From Hymenochaete sp. R1 (taxonomy: Eukaryota; Basidiomycota; Agaricomycetes; Hymenochaetales; Hymenochaetaceae): 64,000 nt of DNA. This document shows, piece after piece, positions 1 to 10,810 of the stretch (positions within the stretch are counted from its first letter, which is position 1; each line of letters opens with the position of its first letter). Both the position numbers and the translations under genes were made by a program. The stretch spans positions 310,001-374,000 of the forward strand of contig JAFREE010000004.1 in assembly GCA_019400425.1 (NCBI GenBank), written 5' to 3'. The notes under the pieces are model-generated. The model searched no databases. It was not told the origin of the DNA and saw only the letters and a list, made by a program, of their open reading frames with translations.

Positions 1-1790
1 CCTGAGGGGGCCCGTCTGCCCAGGTCTTCCAAGTCGATTCTACCGAAGCGTCAGCTCGCAGTCCTCTGTGCTATCAGGCTTGCCGATCCCATAGCTTTCA
101 CCCAAATCTTCCCCTACGTCAACGAGATGATGGAGCGCTTCGGCGTAGCAGAACCATCAAAAACGGGTTTCTATAGCGGGCTTGTTGTGAGTGACTGTAT
201 GCGCCGACCTTATGATTTTTCACTGATCATTCTTACAGGAAAGTGTTTTCGCTTTGGCACAATTGGTATCTATTTATCATTGGGCAAAATTATCCGATAT
301 TCATGGTAGGCGTCCGATCATCTTCATCGGCACTATTGGCATAGCAGTATCCACCATCTGGTTGGGCTTTTCAAGAACCTTGACCTGCGTAATGCTCTCG
401 AGAGCTCTGGGTACGTTCCTCTTTCTTAATTCAACGTCATGCAGGTCTAATCATGGGGCCATGAAAAGCCGGACTGTTTTCCGGGAACGTAGCCGTCATG
501 CACTCAGTGCTCGGTGAAATCACGAACGCCTCCAACCAAGCTGTTGCCTATCCGATCTATGGATTGTGCTGGCCTCTGGGCGTCATTATAGGGTACGTTC
601 CCCTCCTTTATGCACGTGTCACCATTAATTTTTTCTGTAGGCCGCTTATCGGTGGTTCTCTTTCCAATGCGGCAGAGAAATATCCCCATCTGTTCGGCAC
701 GTACTTCTTCGAGACTTATCCATACTTTATCCCCTGTTTTGTGGTGGCATGTGCAACTTTGATCACAGTCTTCGTAGGATTTCTTTTCTTGGAAGAGGTA
801 AGAAGTTTCCAATCCATTCGATTGCAAATCGAGTTCATAGTTCTCCAGTCCTTACCTAGCAAAGTTCGAAGAGCCCGTCTTCAGCGTGAATATTCGATCA
901 CGTACGGTATCTCGGAACACCAAGACAGACCTGCATGCAAAGACGAATCAAGCCCTTCCGCGTCCAATTTGTTGGCTCTTCCTGTTCTCCGTGCTCTTTG
1001 TCTATCTGGTTGCGCACTGAGCTTCGTCGGGTCCGCTTTCGACGTTGTCTTTGTCCTGTTTTGCTATTCGCCTATTAACTCTGGAGGAATAGCATTTTCG
1101 GTATGTTCTTGTCTTTAAATCGCTCCATCTACAATATTCAATCCTTACGGCGCTCTAGGTTTCCGAAATTGGATATGCACTTGCCGTTGCTGGCATATCA
1201 TCCGCATTTATCCAGATCGTATTCATGCCAATACTTCTTCGCCGTTTTTCTTGCGCCAGCTTGTACCGTGCTTGTATGGGCGCTTGGGCATTGGCTTTCG
1301 CTTTACTTCCACCATTGAATTGGCTTGCAAAGATCGGGGCTGAAACAGGAGACGGCGTAATAAGCTCGAGCGACATTTGGCTTATGCTATGGGCAGGTGT
1401 CGGGCTCGCTCTTGCCTTCAGTCGTGTTGCATGTCTCGCATTTTCGTACGTTATTTTTGCTATCTTGCTATCAATATCGCTCCATCTCATTAATCATTCA
1501 ATAGCTTGAACATGATACTAGTCAAGGATCATGCCCCGGGCCCCTCTTCTCTCGGCGCCGCCAACGGACTTGCACAGTTCTCCCAATGCTTCGCCCGTGC
1601 TATCGCTCCTGCCGTCGTTTCCTCCCTCTTTGCCTTTTCTGTCGACTACAACATCATTGGCGGCAATCTCTGGGTGCTCTTCATGCTCGGCGCATCTGTG
1701 CTGGCGTGGGTGCACTCTTACATCGTGCCAGACTCAGACGCACCTAGCTCAGGCAGCGAAGGCAATGCAGGTTTCTTTGCTTCTCACTAA
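1..1790 (+). CDS. MFS transporter, DHA1-like (5' end outside the window)
   Basis: This is a membrane transporter of the major facilitator superfamily, probably a proton-coupled exporter of small molecules; the substrate cannot be read. The first base is already in frame. The usual start of such proteins follows: a basic leader, transmembrane helix 1 with LADPIAFTQIFPYVNE, and the loop 2-3 signature with KLSDIHGRRPI. The SRALAGLFSGN segment of helix 4 and WPLGVIIGPLIGG of helix 5 come next. The intron at 411-468 must use the acceptor at 468; an earlier acceptor brings in a stop. Several further introns of about 50-60 bases follow, and the last exon ends in SDAPSSGSEGNAGFFASH. The last codons are uncertain, because an intron after GNA would extend the protein. 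The start codon lies left of position 1. Confidence 0.85.
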
Positions 1791-2628
1791 AATACTAATG
1801 ACCGATTTTATGACTTACGAACGGAATAGACGGAAGTGGTGGACACAGAACACTTTCGATATCGATTTTCTTACATATTCAACCGTCTCCCATACTTCAT
1901 GCCCTCTTTCCTTCCCTTGCAACTTTTCTGACGTTCTTTCTCTCACTCTTGGGGCATTCTTATCCTTATTCTGGGCTACTTACTCTGTTTCCGGCCCCCC
2001 TTCTGTTCGTTCTCGTTCTTCGTATAATTCTTTCGCCGCTTTTACTTCACATTGTTTTATTGAAAATCTTTACCGCCTTTTCGACACACAGTTCTCACAA
2101 TGTTTTGCAATACTTGTGTTTGTACATATACCTAATCTTATGTTGTTTTTGCGAGATGTCTCCTCATCAGAAGGCACCTTTATATTTCATTTACTTTAAG
2201 CTTGGATACGCATTCTATCGTCACGCCATCGGTTTTTTTTAAAAAATATAACTCAGTCGCGAATGTGAGCATAAAAGATGGTACGGAATGACCCTCGAGC
2301 TTGAGGGGGAGGGAACCTGCATTGAAGTGGCCGCAGCCGCAGCTCCTTGAGAAAGGGGTTCGATTAGATTACAGTCCGAATCTCCGATCGATACAACAAA
2401 GAACTGGAAAAGAATTTCACTTCCGAAAGGTTTATCCTGGATGACACCACTTCTAACCTAAACCTTCAGAATTCGGATCCATGGTGTTCTTGTCAGTCTG
2501 GCTCACTCATTTTTTTTAAAATTCAGGCGAAGAAAAAAAATAAGCCAATCGTTTGCTTTCGCTCAATAGTATACAAGGTCAATAGTGTCCGAACTTTCGA
2601 GTTCAATATGCACAGAGCCGAGAAAAAA
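1791..2628. other. Intergenic stretch between convergent genes
   Basis: This region holds the presumed 3' ends of the MFS gene and of the oxidoreductase transcribed towards it. It is T-rich at first, then A-rich around 2520-2540. I see no coding exon, RNA gene or repeat in it. Confidence 0.5.
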
Positions 2629-3940
2629 TTACGCCTCGAGTGGTCGAGCAATAAGCTTCAAGCCGCTCACTTTTCCAGACTGCAGGCGCTCCAAACCAGC
2701 AGGGATACCCGCTAGCCCGTTCGGGAGAACCTCAACGGGGTTCGGCTTTACACAAAGATAAAAAGGCAGATATGACCGTCAGCATCGACACGCTACAATT
2801 CTCCAGCAATAATTACGGAAGAAGACTTACCACAAGTGCGCCACTCTCCAGCAATTTCGTCAATTGGCTGTACAAGCTCACGCCAAGCTTCCTCAACTGC
2901 GGCGCATGCACGTTCCCGAAAACGTTGAAGATTGACTTGTCCGAGTATTTCGCGGTGTCGACCAATGTAGGCAAGACCAACGCCAGAGTACCACCGGGTG
3001 CCAGGACATCCCATGCGGCTTCCTGAGTTTCTTTCTCAGCGATGGCGTCGTAGACGATCTCGGGCTTAGAATCCGCCAGGGCTTTGTTGATCTCGGAGGT
3101 CAGGTCTGGGGCAGAACGGTTGACGATATGGGTGGCTCCCAGGGAGGTGAGGAGAGAAGCATTGTGTGGGGAGGCGGTAGTAATGATAGGTGAGAAGCCT
3201 GAGAGTTTGGCGAGCTGGATGACTGAACAGGGAAGTTAAGTCAATTAATTCAGGATGAAACTTGGAAAATGAAGATAATTGCTCACCGTATTGGCCGACG
3301 GAAGAGGATCCTCCGAAAATGACAATGGACTTCCCACTGTACTTATCCTTACCTCCTTCAACCCACGGCGGAGTGATCGTCGGGATTTTAGGAGACTCCC
3401 GCTCATTGTATAGTCCTGCTGCAGCTGTGGCCAGGCAGACGGGAATTGACGCACCCTCGTCGAACGATACATTCGGAGGGAGCTAGACCATACATTATTT
3501 AAATCCTTGCCTCTGATTGAATAGACTGAACATTTAAACTTACGTGCGTAACTATTTCAGCTGGAACGATGGTGTACTGCTGGAACGTCGCCTTGTCGTT
3601 CGTGAAGAATCCTTGGTGTAAGCTTTCAAAAATCGAGTGTCAGCACCAACTTCCAAAGGAGAAAAACCGCCGATCGAACTCACACTCTGTCGCCCTTCTG
3701 GAACCCCGTCACGTCCTTACCGAGCGCCTCAACGGTCCCAGCCGCATCCGTTCCCAGAATTGCTGGGTAGTCAGTGATGAAGTAGTTGTATTCCCGGATT
3801 TTCCAGTCGACGGGGTTCAAAGCGGTGGCGTGGATCTTGACGAGGACCTCGCCGGGGCCGGGCGTCTGGATATCGCGAGTGCGGACTTTCCACTCGCCCT
3901 TGCTTGGAGCCTCAAGGAAAAGAGCTTTCTGTTCTGCCAT
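2629..3940 (-). CDS. Medium-chain dehydrogenase/reductase (GroES-like, quinone-oxidoreductase/enoyl-reductase type)
   Basis: The protein belongs to the NAD(P)H-dependent medium-chain dehydrogenase/reductase superfamily. It starts MAEQKALFLEAPSKGEWKV, followed by the GroES-like fold with PGPGEVLVKIHATALNPVDWK and an ILGTDAAGTVEALG segment. The C-terminal exon reads LERLQSGKVSGLKLIARPLEA and stops at 2629. The NPVDWK motif in place of a catalytic zinc ligand places it with the zinc-independent toxD/enoyl-reductase-like branch rather than classical zinc alcohol dehydrogenases. Such enzymes reduce quinones or alpha,beta-unsaturated carbonyls. Several short introns interrupt it, at about 2755-2830, 3222-3287, 3485-3545 and 3615-3682. 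The substrate is unknown and nothing next to it points to a biosynthetic cluster. Confidence 0.85.
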
Positions 3941-4556
3941 TACTAGTGGTTTGGGGTGAGGGGCGGGAGTTTGTTTCTTGATGTACGAGTAGTTCAAATT
4001 GCTGGTAGGAAACTAGAGAAGGAGCAAATTTGGGCTGTGATGGGAAGGCAGCAGCTCGAGACCCGCCAGGTACTTATATGCACATAGCTCTAGCTCTTGA
4101 GGGCACCCTTAGCTAAGGATGATACCATCGATGAGATATTCTGCGCTATAAGGTGGCGAATGCATAATCTGAATCGGCTGACTGATTCTTGAGATGGCTT
4201 AATAATCCGAGCGCTCTAAAACTGTGCAAGCGACCTGTATCATTGGACCGAGTCGCACAGCATTGAGAATCAACTGGAAAGTCTCCTGAGCGGTCTGATG
4301 GGATAAAGGTGAGAGTATGAGAGAAAGAAATCATGGTGAGAGGGAGAAAATGGTGTACAAACGCAGGACTTGATCCTCACACTGGTGGCGAAGGAACGTG
4401 GTTACGTAAGCAACAAATACGCTTTAATAATAACATTGTATACTTAATTCTCTAAGATGCAAGACCAATGTACACATTATATGATTAACATATGAAAGCA
4501 ATCAGACAACAAGCACAAAAGGTATTCCGAGTCGGTAATTTTAATATTCACTACAG
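3941..4556. other. Promoter region of the oxidoreductase gene and 3' region of the peptidase gene
   Basis: This gap separates two genes on the minus strand. No conserved coding segment is visible on either strand. An open stretch on the minus strand near 4146-4334 has no recognisable protein character. Confidence 0.4.
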
Positions 4557-6488
4557 TCAAATTTTCCATGGAGTCTCCGCTTGGCCACCAACTCGCTCCG
4601 TCAAGAATACAGCTCTACCTCCTTCATTGATATAGAAAGGATCTTCAAGGCGGACCCCATATTCACCTAAAATATACACACCCGGTTCATCGCTGAAGAC
4701 GTGTCCCGAGAGGATCGTATCGGAAGAGCCCCCGACGAGATACGGAGACTCGTGCGTTTCAAGGCCCAGACCTGAAGTGCAACACTAATCAGTACGAAGT
4801 GAAAGAACAAAAACGGATAGGAGTTCGTACCATGTCCGAGCCGATGCGTAAAGTACTGTCCAAGACCATGCGCAGTAATTGTTCCGCGCGCCACCTCGTC
4901 TGCCTCGCGAGTGAGAGATCCGTTACGGACTGTCTCGATCACGGATGACTGAGCCCTGTGTACGAGGAACCACGTCGTAAGGTGCTCAGACGGGATCTTT
5001 GAGAAGTCCATGGCGAAAGTCTACTCATTTCGTCGATTATCAAACTAGAATAGTAACAAATATACCAAAAACACTCACCCGAGTGATGTCGCTCTGGTAA
5101 CCATGTAAGGAGCCACCAACATCGAAGAGGACAAAGTCATTGACACCAAGAACACGATCAGTCCCACTTCCATGGGGAAGGGCCGCATTTTCTGACAACG
5201 ACACGAACAAGGGATTTGATTAGTGTAAGATAAATTGATCAAGGTGGTAGAAGTGACATACCTCCAAAGAGCACCAGACCGAAGACGTCCGAAAGGCCGG
5301 CCGCCAACAGAGCTTCAGTGATAAGGATTTTTGCATGGGATTCTTTGATATCCTTGTAGCAAAGAATATTATGTCAGACAGAGTGCCTTAATGCCGACAA
5401 CTCTCGGACGAGACTTACAGAGAACATCTTATCCCTAACCGCTCGAATCGCAAGTAACGTGACCTAGTAGAATTGACTTCGGCATCGGTCAAACCGTCCT
5501 TCAAGAAATCATTTCATCACCCTCACACACCTCATTCACGCATTTCAGGATCTCCAACTCCGCTTCCGACTTCCTTTCCCGCAAAGTCGTGATCGCTTTC
5601 GGTGCTGTCTGGACCTCCAACCCCGTACTACGAGCAAGTCCATCGGCAACAAACTTGCGCATTGCACCATCCACGTAAATCGGCCCCTTCTTTCCACGGA
5701 ATGCAGCCGTCGCAACCTCGAACGGATCCTTATCCTCATCCCACTGCAAGAAGCTGATCTCATCCTCTAAGCGGGAAGGAATCGGAAGGAGTCGTGCGCG
5801 GGAGGCTTCGAACGTCGGGGTGATAACTGTGACATGTGGTGATACGTTTGCGCTGTGTTTACCCACGTTCGGGGAGATGACGAACAAGAGTGGTCTCTCG
5901 GAGAGATGCCACGCACTTGCAGAGACGTTCCAAAAGTACTGCGCAAACGCTCCTGGTTCCGCAACGTACGTCGCATTCCCGTTTTCATGAAGCACCTTGG
6001 CGAGCGCTTGTTGGCGCTGGAGGAACTCTTCACCTGGAATAGGCGAGATGTCTGCACAGTGTTTGTTTAGAGACTTGAATTGGAATCGTAGGTCGTTTTG
6101 CCACGAGTCGGGGAAGTTGAATGCGATGAGCCGTCGCCACCACTCGACGTCGAATAGCCCGCAGATGGCTATGGACAGAACTCCCAGCCAGAGACAGAAT
6201 CGAAGCTAGAGTGAAGAGTTTGGAAGTTCAAGTAGTTAGACATATTTTTGTTTCCATTTCACACGTCGTTGGCTTTTGAGAACGTACGCAAAAGAAAATC
6301 CAGTCAACCTTGTGAGGGTTCTCTCCATCGGGAGCAAGGAAGCGATGGACGCGCCGACGCTCAGGATCAGACGGTCGAGCATCGTCAGGTCCGGAATTGT
6401 CTTGCCTTGCTAATTCCAACGAGTTCGCTTCCAGACCACTATTATTGTCCCTGCTCAAGTAACGAGCCAACCTTTGCTTTTCAGACAT
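4557..6488 (-). CDS. Membrane-anchored M24 metallopeptidase (Xaa-Pro aminopeptidase/dipeptidase family)
   Basis: This is a pita-bread-fold metallopeptidase predicted to cleave Xaa-Pro bonds with two metal ions. The first exon (start at 6488) is polar and basic and ends in HKVDWIFFC. After an intron the protein continues with the hydrophobic LRFCLWLGVLSIAICGLF, a likely single signal-anchor. The lumenal or extracellular part starts SPIPGEEFLQRQQALAKVL. Metal ligands are visible as the Asp of FDVGGSLHGYQSDITR, the His of THRLGHG and the Glu of SDEPGVYILGEYGVRLED. The protein ends in GGQAETPWKI at 4557. The order, creatinase-like N-terminal domain then catalytic domain, is complete. About seven short introns are present. 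The family is sure; whether it is an aminopeptidase P or a prolidase is not. Confidence 0.9.
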
Positions 6489-6731
6489 AGCACGAGAAGT
6501 TTCCGTGCAATTTTGGAAGAGATGAGGATGTGGGGAGAGGGAGAGAGACCGAGTCTGCTAGTGTGCGAATGGCAAACATCATGATCATGCGTGTGCATAT
6601 AACTGCGTTCTATAGAAGGAGTATCGGACAAGGCGGCGCAAGCGTCAATCAATAATCTCATCCTTCTTTCTCCTCTCACTGCATCCCAGCTCTCCATTCA
6701 TCGTAAACCAAACTCTCGACACACTCAGAAG

Positions 6732-7142
6732 ATGTCCGGGAATGATTTGCAGGTATGTGCATGCTATGCCATCCAGTGCTCATTGTAGTTGCAATCGTAC
6801 TGATTAACGCCTGTTTTAGGACAGAGCCTGGAAGCTCAAGGAACAGGGCGATGAAGCCGTCTATGTACACCAAAAGGTCTGCTACAGTGCCTCGCTCCCT
6901 CCCTTCTTTCCCTTCCTCAACCAATGACTTGACTTTCCACTCCACCACGGACATTTTGAAAACAGGAACAAGAACAACTAAAGGCTCTCCGAGCCCAACA
7001 ACAGCAACAGCACCAGCAGAAAGACAACGGCAACGACGAAGCGAAGAAAGCTGCTGACAGCACGGGAAAGGACTTCGTAGGCGGACATGGTGGATTGGAA
7101 GAGCTCGAAGACCGCTATGCGACGACCAGCGGAGAGCATTGA
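6732..7142 (+). CDS. Small charged coiled-coil protein, possibly IATP (mitochondrial ATPase inhibitor)-like
   Basis: Three exons (6732-6752, 6820-6876, 6966-7142) join to an 84-residue protein starting MSGNDLQDRAWKLKEQGDE. The middle is one long predicted helix with VHQKEQEQLKALRAQQQ. The tail contains a Gly-rich FVGGHGGLEELEDRY. The helix pattern of Lys/Glu/Tyr followed by a heptad repeat recalls the IATP family, which inhibits reverse ATP hydrolysis by F1. The match is by eye and weak, and no mitochondrial presequence is obvious. Splice sites are consensus (GTATGT, GTCTGC; acceptors TTTTAG and AACAG), and all junctions keep frame. It is transcribed away from the M24 peptidase with only about 240 bases between the starts. 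Confidence 0.55.
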
Positions 7143-8048
7143 TGTCTTCGTCGATGGTCACTGATTTAACTAATGCTCGAATATTTATTCTCATGATATG
7201 TATGATAATTTGCGTTCTGACGGACTCGAAGGTGTATGTGTATACAGTGGGGTGGATGAATGACGTCATGTATGTGGCATTTCTTCCCCAAACACCAGTA
7301 CTACGATTCGATTCTGAGTCGAGGACAAGGAAAGACAAAGGATTGTGGTTAATTCTCTTCTTGAGTCCATACGCAAGAAAGGGGGTAAAGAAAGAAGAAA
7401 AAAACAATGTGTTCTCGTATAACAAAGTCAGAAAAGCCGATCTTCAGAACTACTGTAATCTCCAGCAGCCAGCCGCAACCAAGAAAAGAAAAACCAAACA
7501 AACAATCAACTGACGAACGTACACGCACTAAGAAGCCCGGGCAAGGAAGTTTGAGAAAGAAAGATAGAGAGTGCGAAGTAGAAAGGATAAAAGAGAGAAA
7601 AAAAGAAGCTACGCAACATCAACGCACCCAGGCTCATGTGGAAAGTCAATAAAAAGGGAATCATAGGTAGGTAGGACAAGGAACGAAAGTAGTAATGAGT
7701 GTCTGCGTCTTGTCGATGTCAATCTTGACCAACGTACTGAACCAAAAGAAAGGGAAATGTCCATTTGCCAAAGTTTAAGGAAGGAAAAAAGATCCAAAGT
7801 CGGCAGTAAGCGTGGCTAGTATACTTGCCATCTTGCTCTACAGATACGGAGCGTGCGTGCGTGTAGGATGTAGATTATGACTGGTGAAAAGGAGAGGGAG
7901 TGTCCGTATCGTACAAAACAAAGCGAATAAAAGTCGTTGTAGTGGATGAAAAGGTTTGTAGGCGTGAAGATTAAAAACAGTCGTAGCAACCCAAGCGCTA
8001 AAACACACTAAAGTCAAAGGAAAGAAATCGAAAGTCGGTCTTTCAGAC
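7143..8048. other. Intergenic stretch between convergent genes, A-rich on the plus strand
   Basis: This region lies between the stop of the small coiled-coil gene and the stop of the GH5 gene. It is rich in AAAG/GAAAA runs, and the open frames across it have low-complexity Lys/Arg content. I see no supported gene. Confidence 0.5.
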
Positions 8049-10810
8049 TCAGTAATCTCTTCTCCACATCGGCGTCCCAGTCAGAATGGCCCTCTTCGCT
8101 GCGTCCGTATTCGACGGGCACAACGGGCTGGGAGGATCCGCGCTCGGTCCAACCCACGGGTCCAAATAGCTGCACCCAGCAATGTCCGTCATCAATCCTG
8201 CGTTATCACCAGTGTTCGCCCATCCGCTTCCACCAGTAATCGTTGTTGTGCTTTTGTCGCTCGTGGCGGTGACGGTGACACCCGAGAGCGTGGGTATGGA
8301 TCCAGTCTGTGTGTACGTCGGGAGAAGGGATGCGGCGCCGGCGTTGGAGATGGTCGGAGGCGGCCAGGAGAGGGACGAAGAGACAGATGCGGGGATGCTG
8401 CCAGCACCATCACCACCGGTTGCGGATGCGGCGAGGGGTCCACTCCAGAGGTCCGAACCACCGCACGCGCCGATAGCTTCACGGGGATCAGCGGGGATCC
8501 AGCCATTGTCAAGTCCGAGCTTGTACGACCATTGTGGAGCCATTACCTTGCCAGTGAGTGAGGAGTTGCCAATCTTCCATGTCCAGAAGAACCAGTTCTG
8601 TGAAAAACAATAATAATAAGCATACCAGTCATGTTAACACCACATTCGTTTATTACCTGAAGAGAGTCCATGCTTGACATTGCATAAGATTTGAATTGCT
8701 CTTTCCTCTGGTCATCAAAGTTCTCATAATCGACCCACTCGTCGCAGCTACCGATCACTGGCCAATCCCCAGTGAAGGTACCCTCGTACCGCGTCCCGAG
8801 GTTGACACCGTTGACGTATTCGCCACAGTCATTGATAGCAAGACTGAACTCTCCTGCGCTGCTCAGTCCAAACGCTGACATAGATGTGTTCATGTTAGCT
8901 CCCCACGCCGTGCAGGGCGTGTTAATAAAACTTGAGAGGGGTGCCGAAGTCTGCGAGCTGAAGGCCAAGTAAGGGTGCAAGTCGAGGGCAATGCGGTCTG
9001 CGCCAGGCAAGAAGCCCGCCCAGCTCTGAAGCCCCTGGAATCCCTCGTGGAACGAGATCATCGGCCCGTTACCTTCACCCACACCGCTAGCCTTGCGAAC
9101 GAGATTATAGGCCTCAAGATAGTACCTCGACAATGCGTCTTTACCCATCACGCTTTCCTGAGGCTCGTTTGTAATGCCGAACATGGCGACAACATCCTTG
9201 TACTCTGGCTGAGAAATGAATTCGGCAAGAACACGGATATAGTCCAAAGAACGTTGTGCATTGGCGAGACCCATCGGCCCGTTCAACATGTTGATCGTTC
9301 CCAACCGACCCGAGTGGTTCCAGCCGTTTTGACTACCAGGGAGCGCATGCAGATCAAGGTTGATACGAATTCCGTATTTGCGAGCCCATTGAACTGCTTT
9401 TAGGAAGTATCTTGATCGAAAATAAATGAAAATGACCGTAATTGATTAGTTCGAGCACTTACGACCAGCACGTCTTTGCCAGGAAAGGCTCGTCTCCCCG
9501 TACCTCAATAGCCCACCAAGGCAAGGGAATCCGAACCCAGTTTAGACCCGCAGCTGCGATCTCCGCGAAATCTTGTTCGGTCTGAATACCCCGCATGAGA
9601 ACAAATTTTCAATGCCAGAAAAGAACGATTTGAAACATACGATAAACGTCTTGTAGTGGTTCTCCATCACCTTTTCGATCCCTCCGGCAGACGTGTTACT
9701 CCGCAAGTTTTCGCTGAGCGTCCATTCGTCGACAGCGGACGTGCTCGCATTCACGTACGGCTCATAGAGCGCTGGCGAACTAACAGAGAGAAAGAATCAG
9801 CTTCTTGTTACAGGAGGCGGCGTGTGCGCGGCCGAGTTCGGACATACATGAACTAAAAATAAAGTGTGTTAGAGACTAGCCGCGTTTACCCAAAAGCAAA
9901 AGATCAAACTCACAGGCTCAGTAGTCAACCAACCTCCCAGATTCACGCTAAAGAATAAGGGAAGTTAGTGAGCTTGTGGAAAGCCGAATATAATTTTAAA
10001 TGCCGCATACCCACGGATGGGGACGTCCCCAAAGTTGAAAGTCTCGTTCAGGGCCGGAGACCACGACTGCGGTTGGGCTGCGTTGTTGAAGGGGTCTTCC
10101 GGATCATAGTACCAGATACCGCCAAAGCTATTCTTGTAGGTGAATGTCGTCCCGTCCTCCATCGTGACCTCGCTCCCATCACCGCCAGTGACTACATTGC
10201 GATTGCCATTCGTGGTACCACCATTGCCACTACTTGACGTTGACCCAGAGTCAGAACTATCGTCCGTTGTACCCTTTGACTTCTTGGTACCGAAGACGAC
10301 TCCCAAGGCGACGGCAAGCGCGATGAGGGCTAGAGCGCCTCCGCCGAGAATCCACCACCTCTTGTTCTTGGCGGCTGGCGAAGCGTATGCTGAACGTTTT
10401 TCTGCCAAGTACTGGGGCGAGGTGCGTCCAGGGGAGTCGCTGGGCGAAACGACATCTTCCGCGTTCTCGGCGTCTGGGTCATCACGATATCCGCCTGCAA
10501 GGTATGCTGACGACCTGTTTGCAGCGCCGGCCGCACCTGCTGGGTTGAGTGCATAAACGGAGGAATTGAGGGAGCCCCCTGCACTTTGGAAGTTTGAGGA
10601 AGCGTAGGAGTCGCGGAGGCCTTCCTGCTGGAGAGCAGCGCCCTGGAATCGGGGACGAGCGGCGCCTGCGGGAAGCTCTTCCATGGGTATAGAGGCGGTC
10701 TCGTTGTGCGGGGTGGAGGGAGGAGAGAAGCCTTCGAATGGAGAGAGCGGAGGAAGGGGCTCGTACCTGGGGTCGGAAGACTGGGGGATACGGAGAGGGG
10801 AGTCGGCCAT
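8049..10810 (-). CDS. Membrane-anchored GH5 subfamily 9 exo-beta-1,3-glucanase
   Basis: This is a glycoside hydrolase that trims beta-1,3-glucan at the cell surface and is likely involved in wall remodelling. The N-terminal 150 residues are cytosolic, disordered and Ser/Pro-rich. NKRWWILGGGALALIALAVALGVVFG is the type II anchor, and a Ser/Thr/Gly linker follows. The catalytic domain has VNLGGWLTTEP, FGITNEPQES (acid/base Glu) and SSAGEFSLAIND (likely nucleophile Glu). The tail is Ser/Thr/Pro-rich and ends in MWRRDY. A 5-base exon (9848-9852) between introns 9853-9913 and 9780-9847 is needed to give TTEPFISPALYEPY; skipping it brings in a stop. The anchor and linker layout matches basidiomycete EXG-type enzymes. 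Confidence 0.92.

Noticed and set aside
440..470. A stop codon inside the MFS gene that suggested a pseudogene
   Set aside because: It appears only with the acceptor at about 443. The acceptor at 468 removes it and gives the conserved RALAGLFSGN.
8182..8613. A 143-codon open frame on the plus strand
   Set aside because: It is antisense to the Ser/Pro-rich C-terminal exon of the GH5 glucanase and has no motif of its own.
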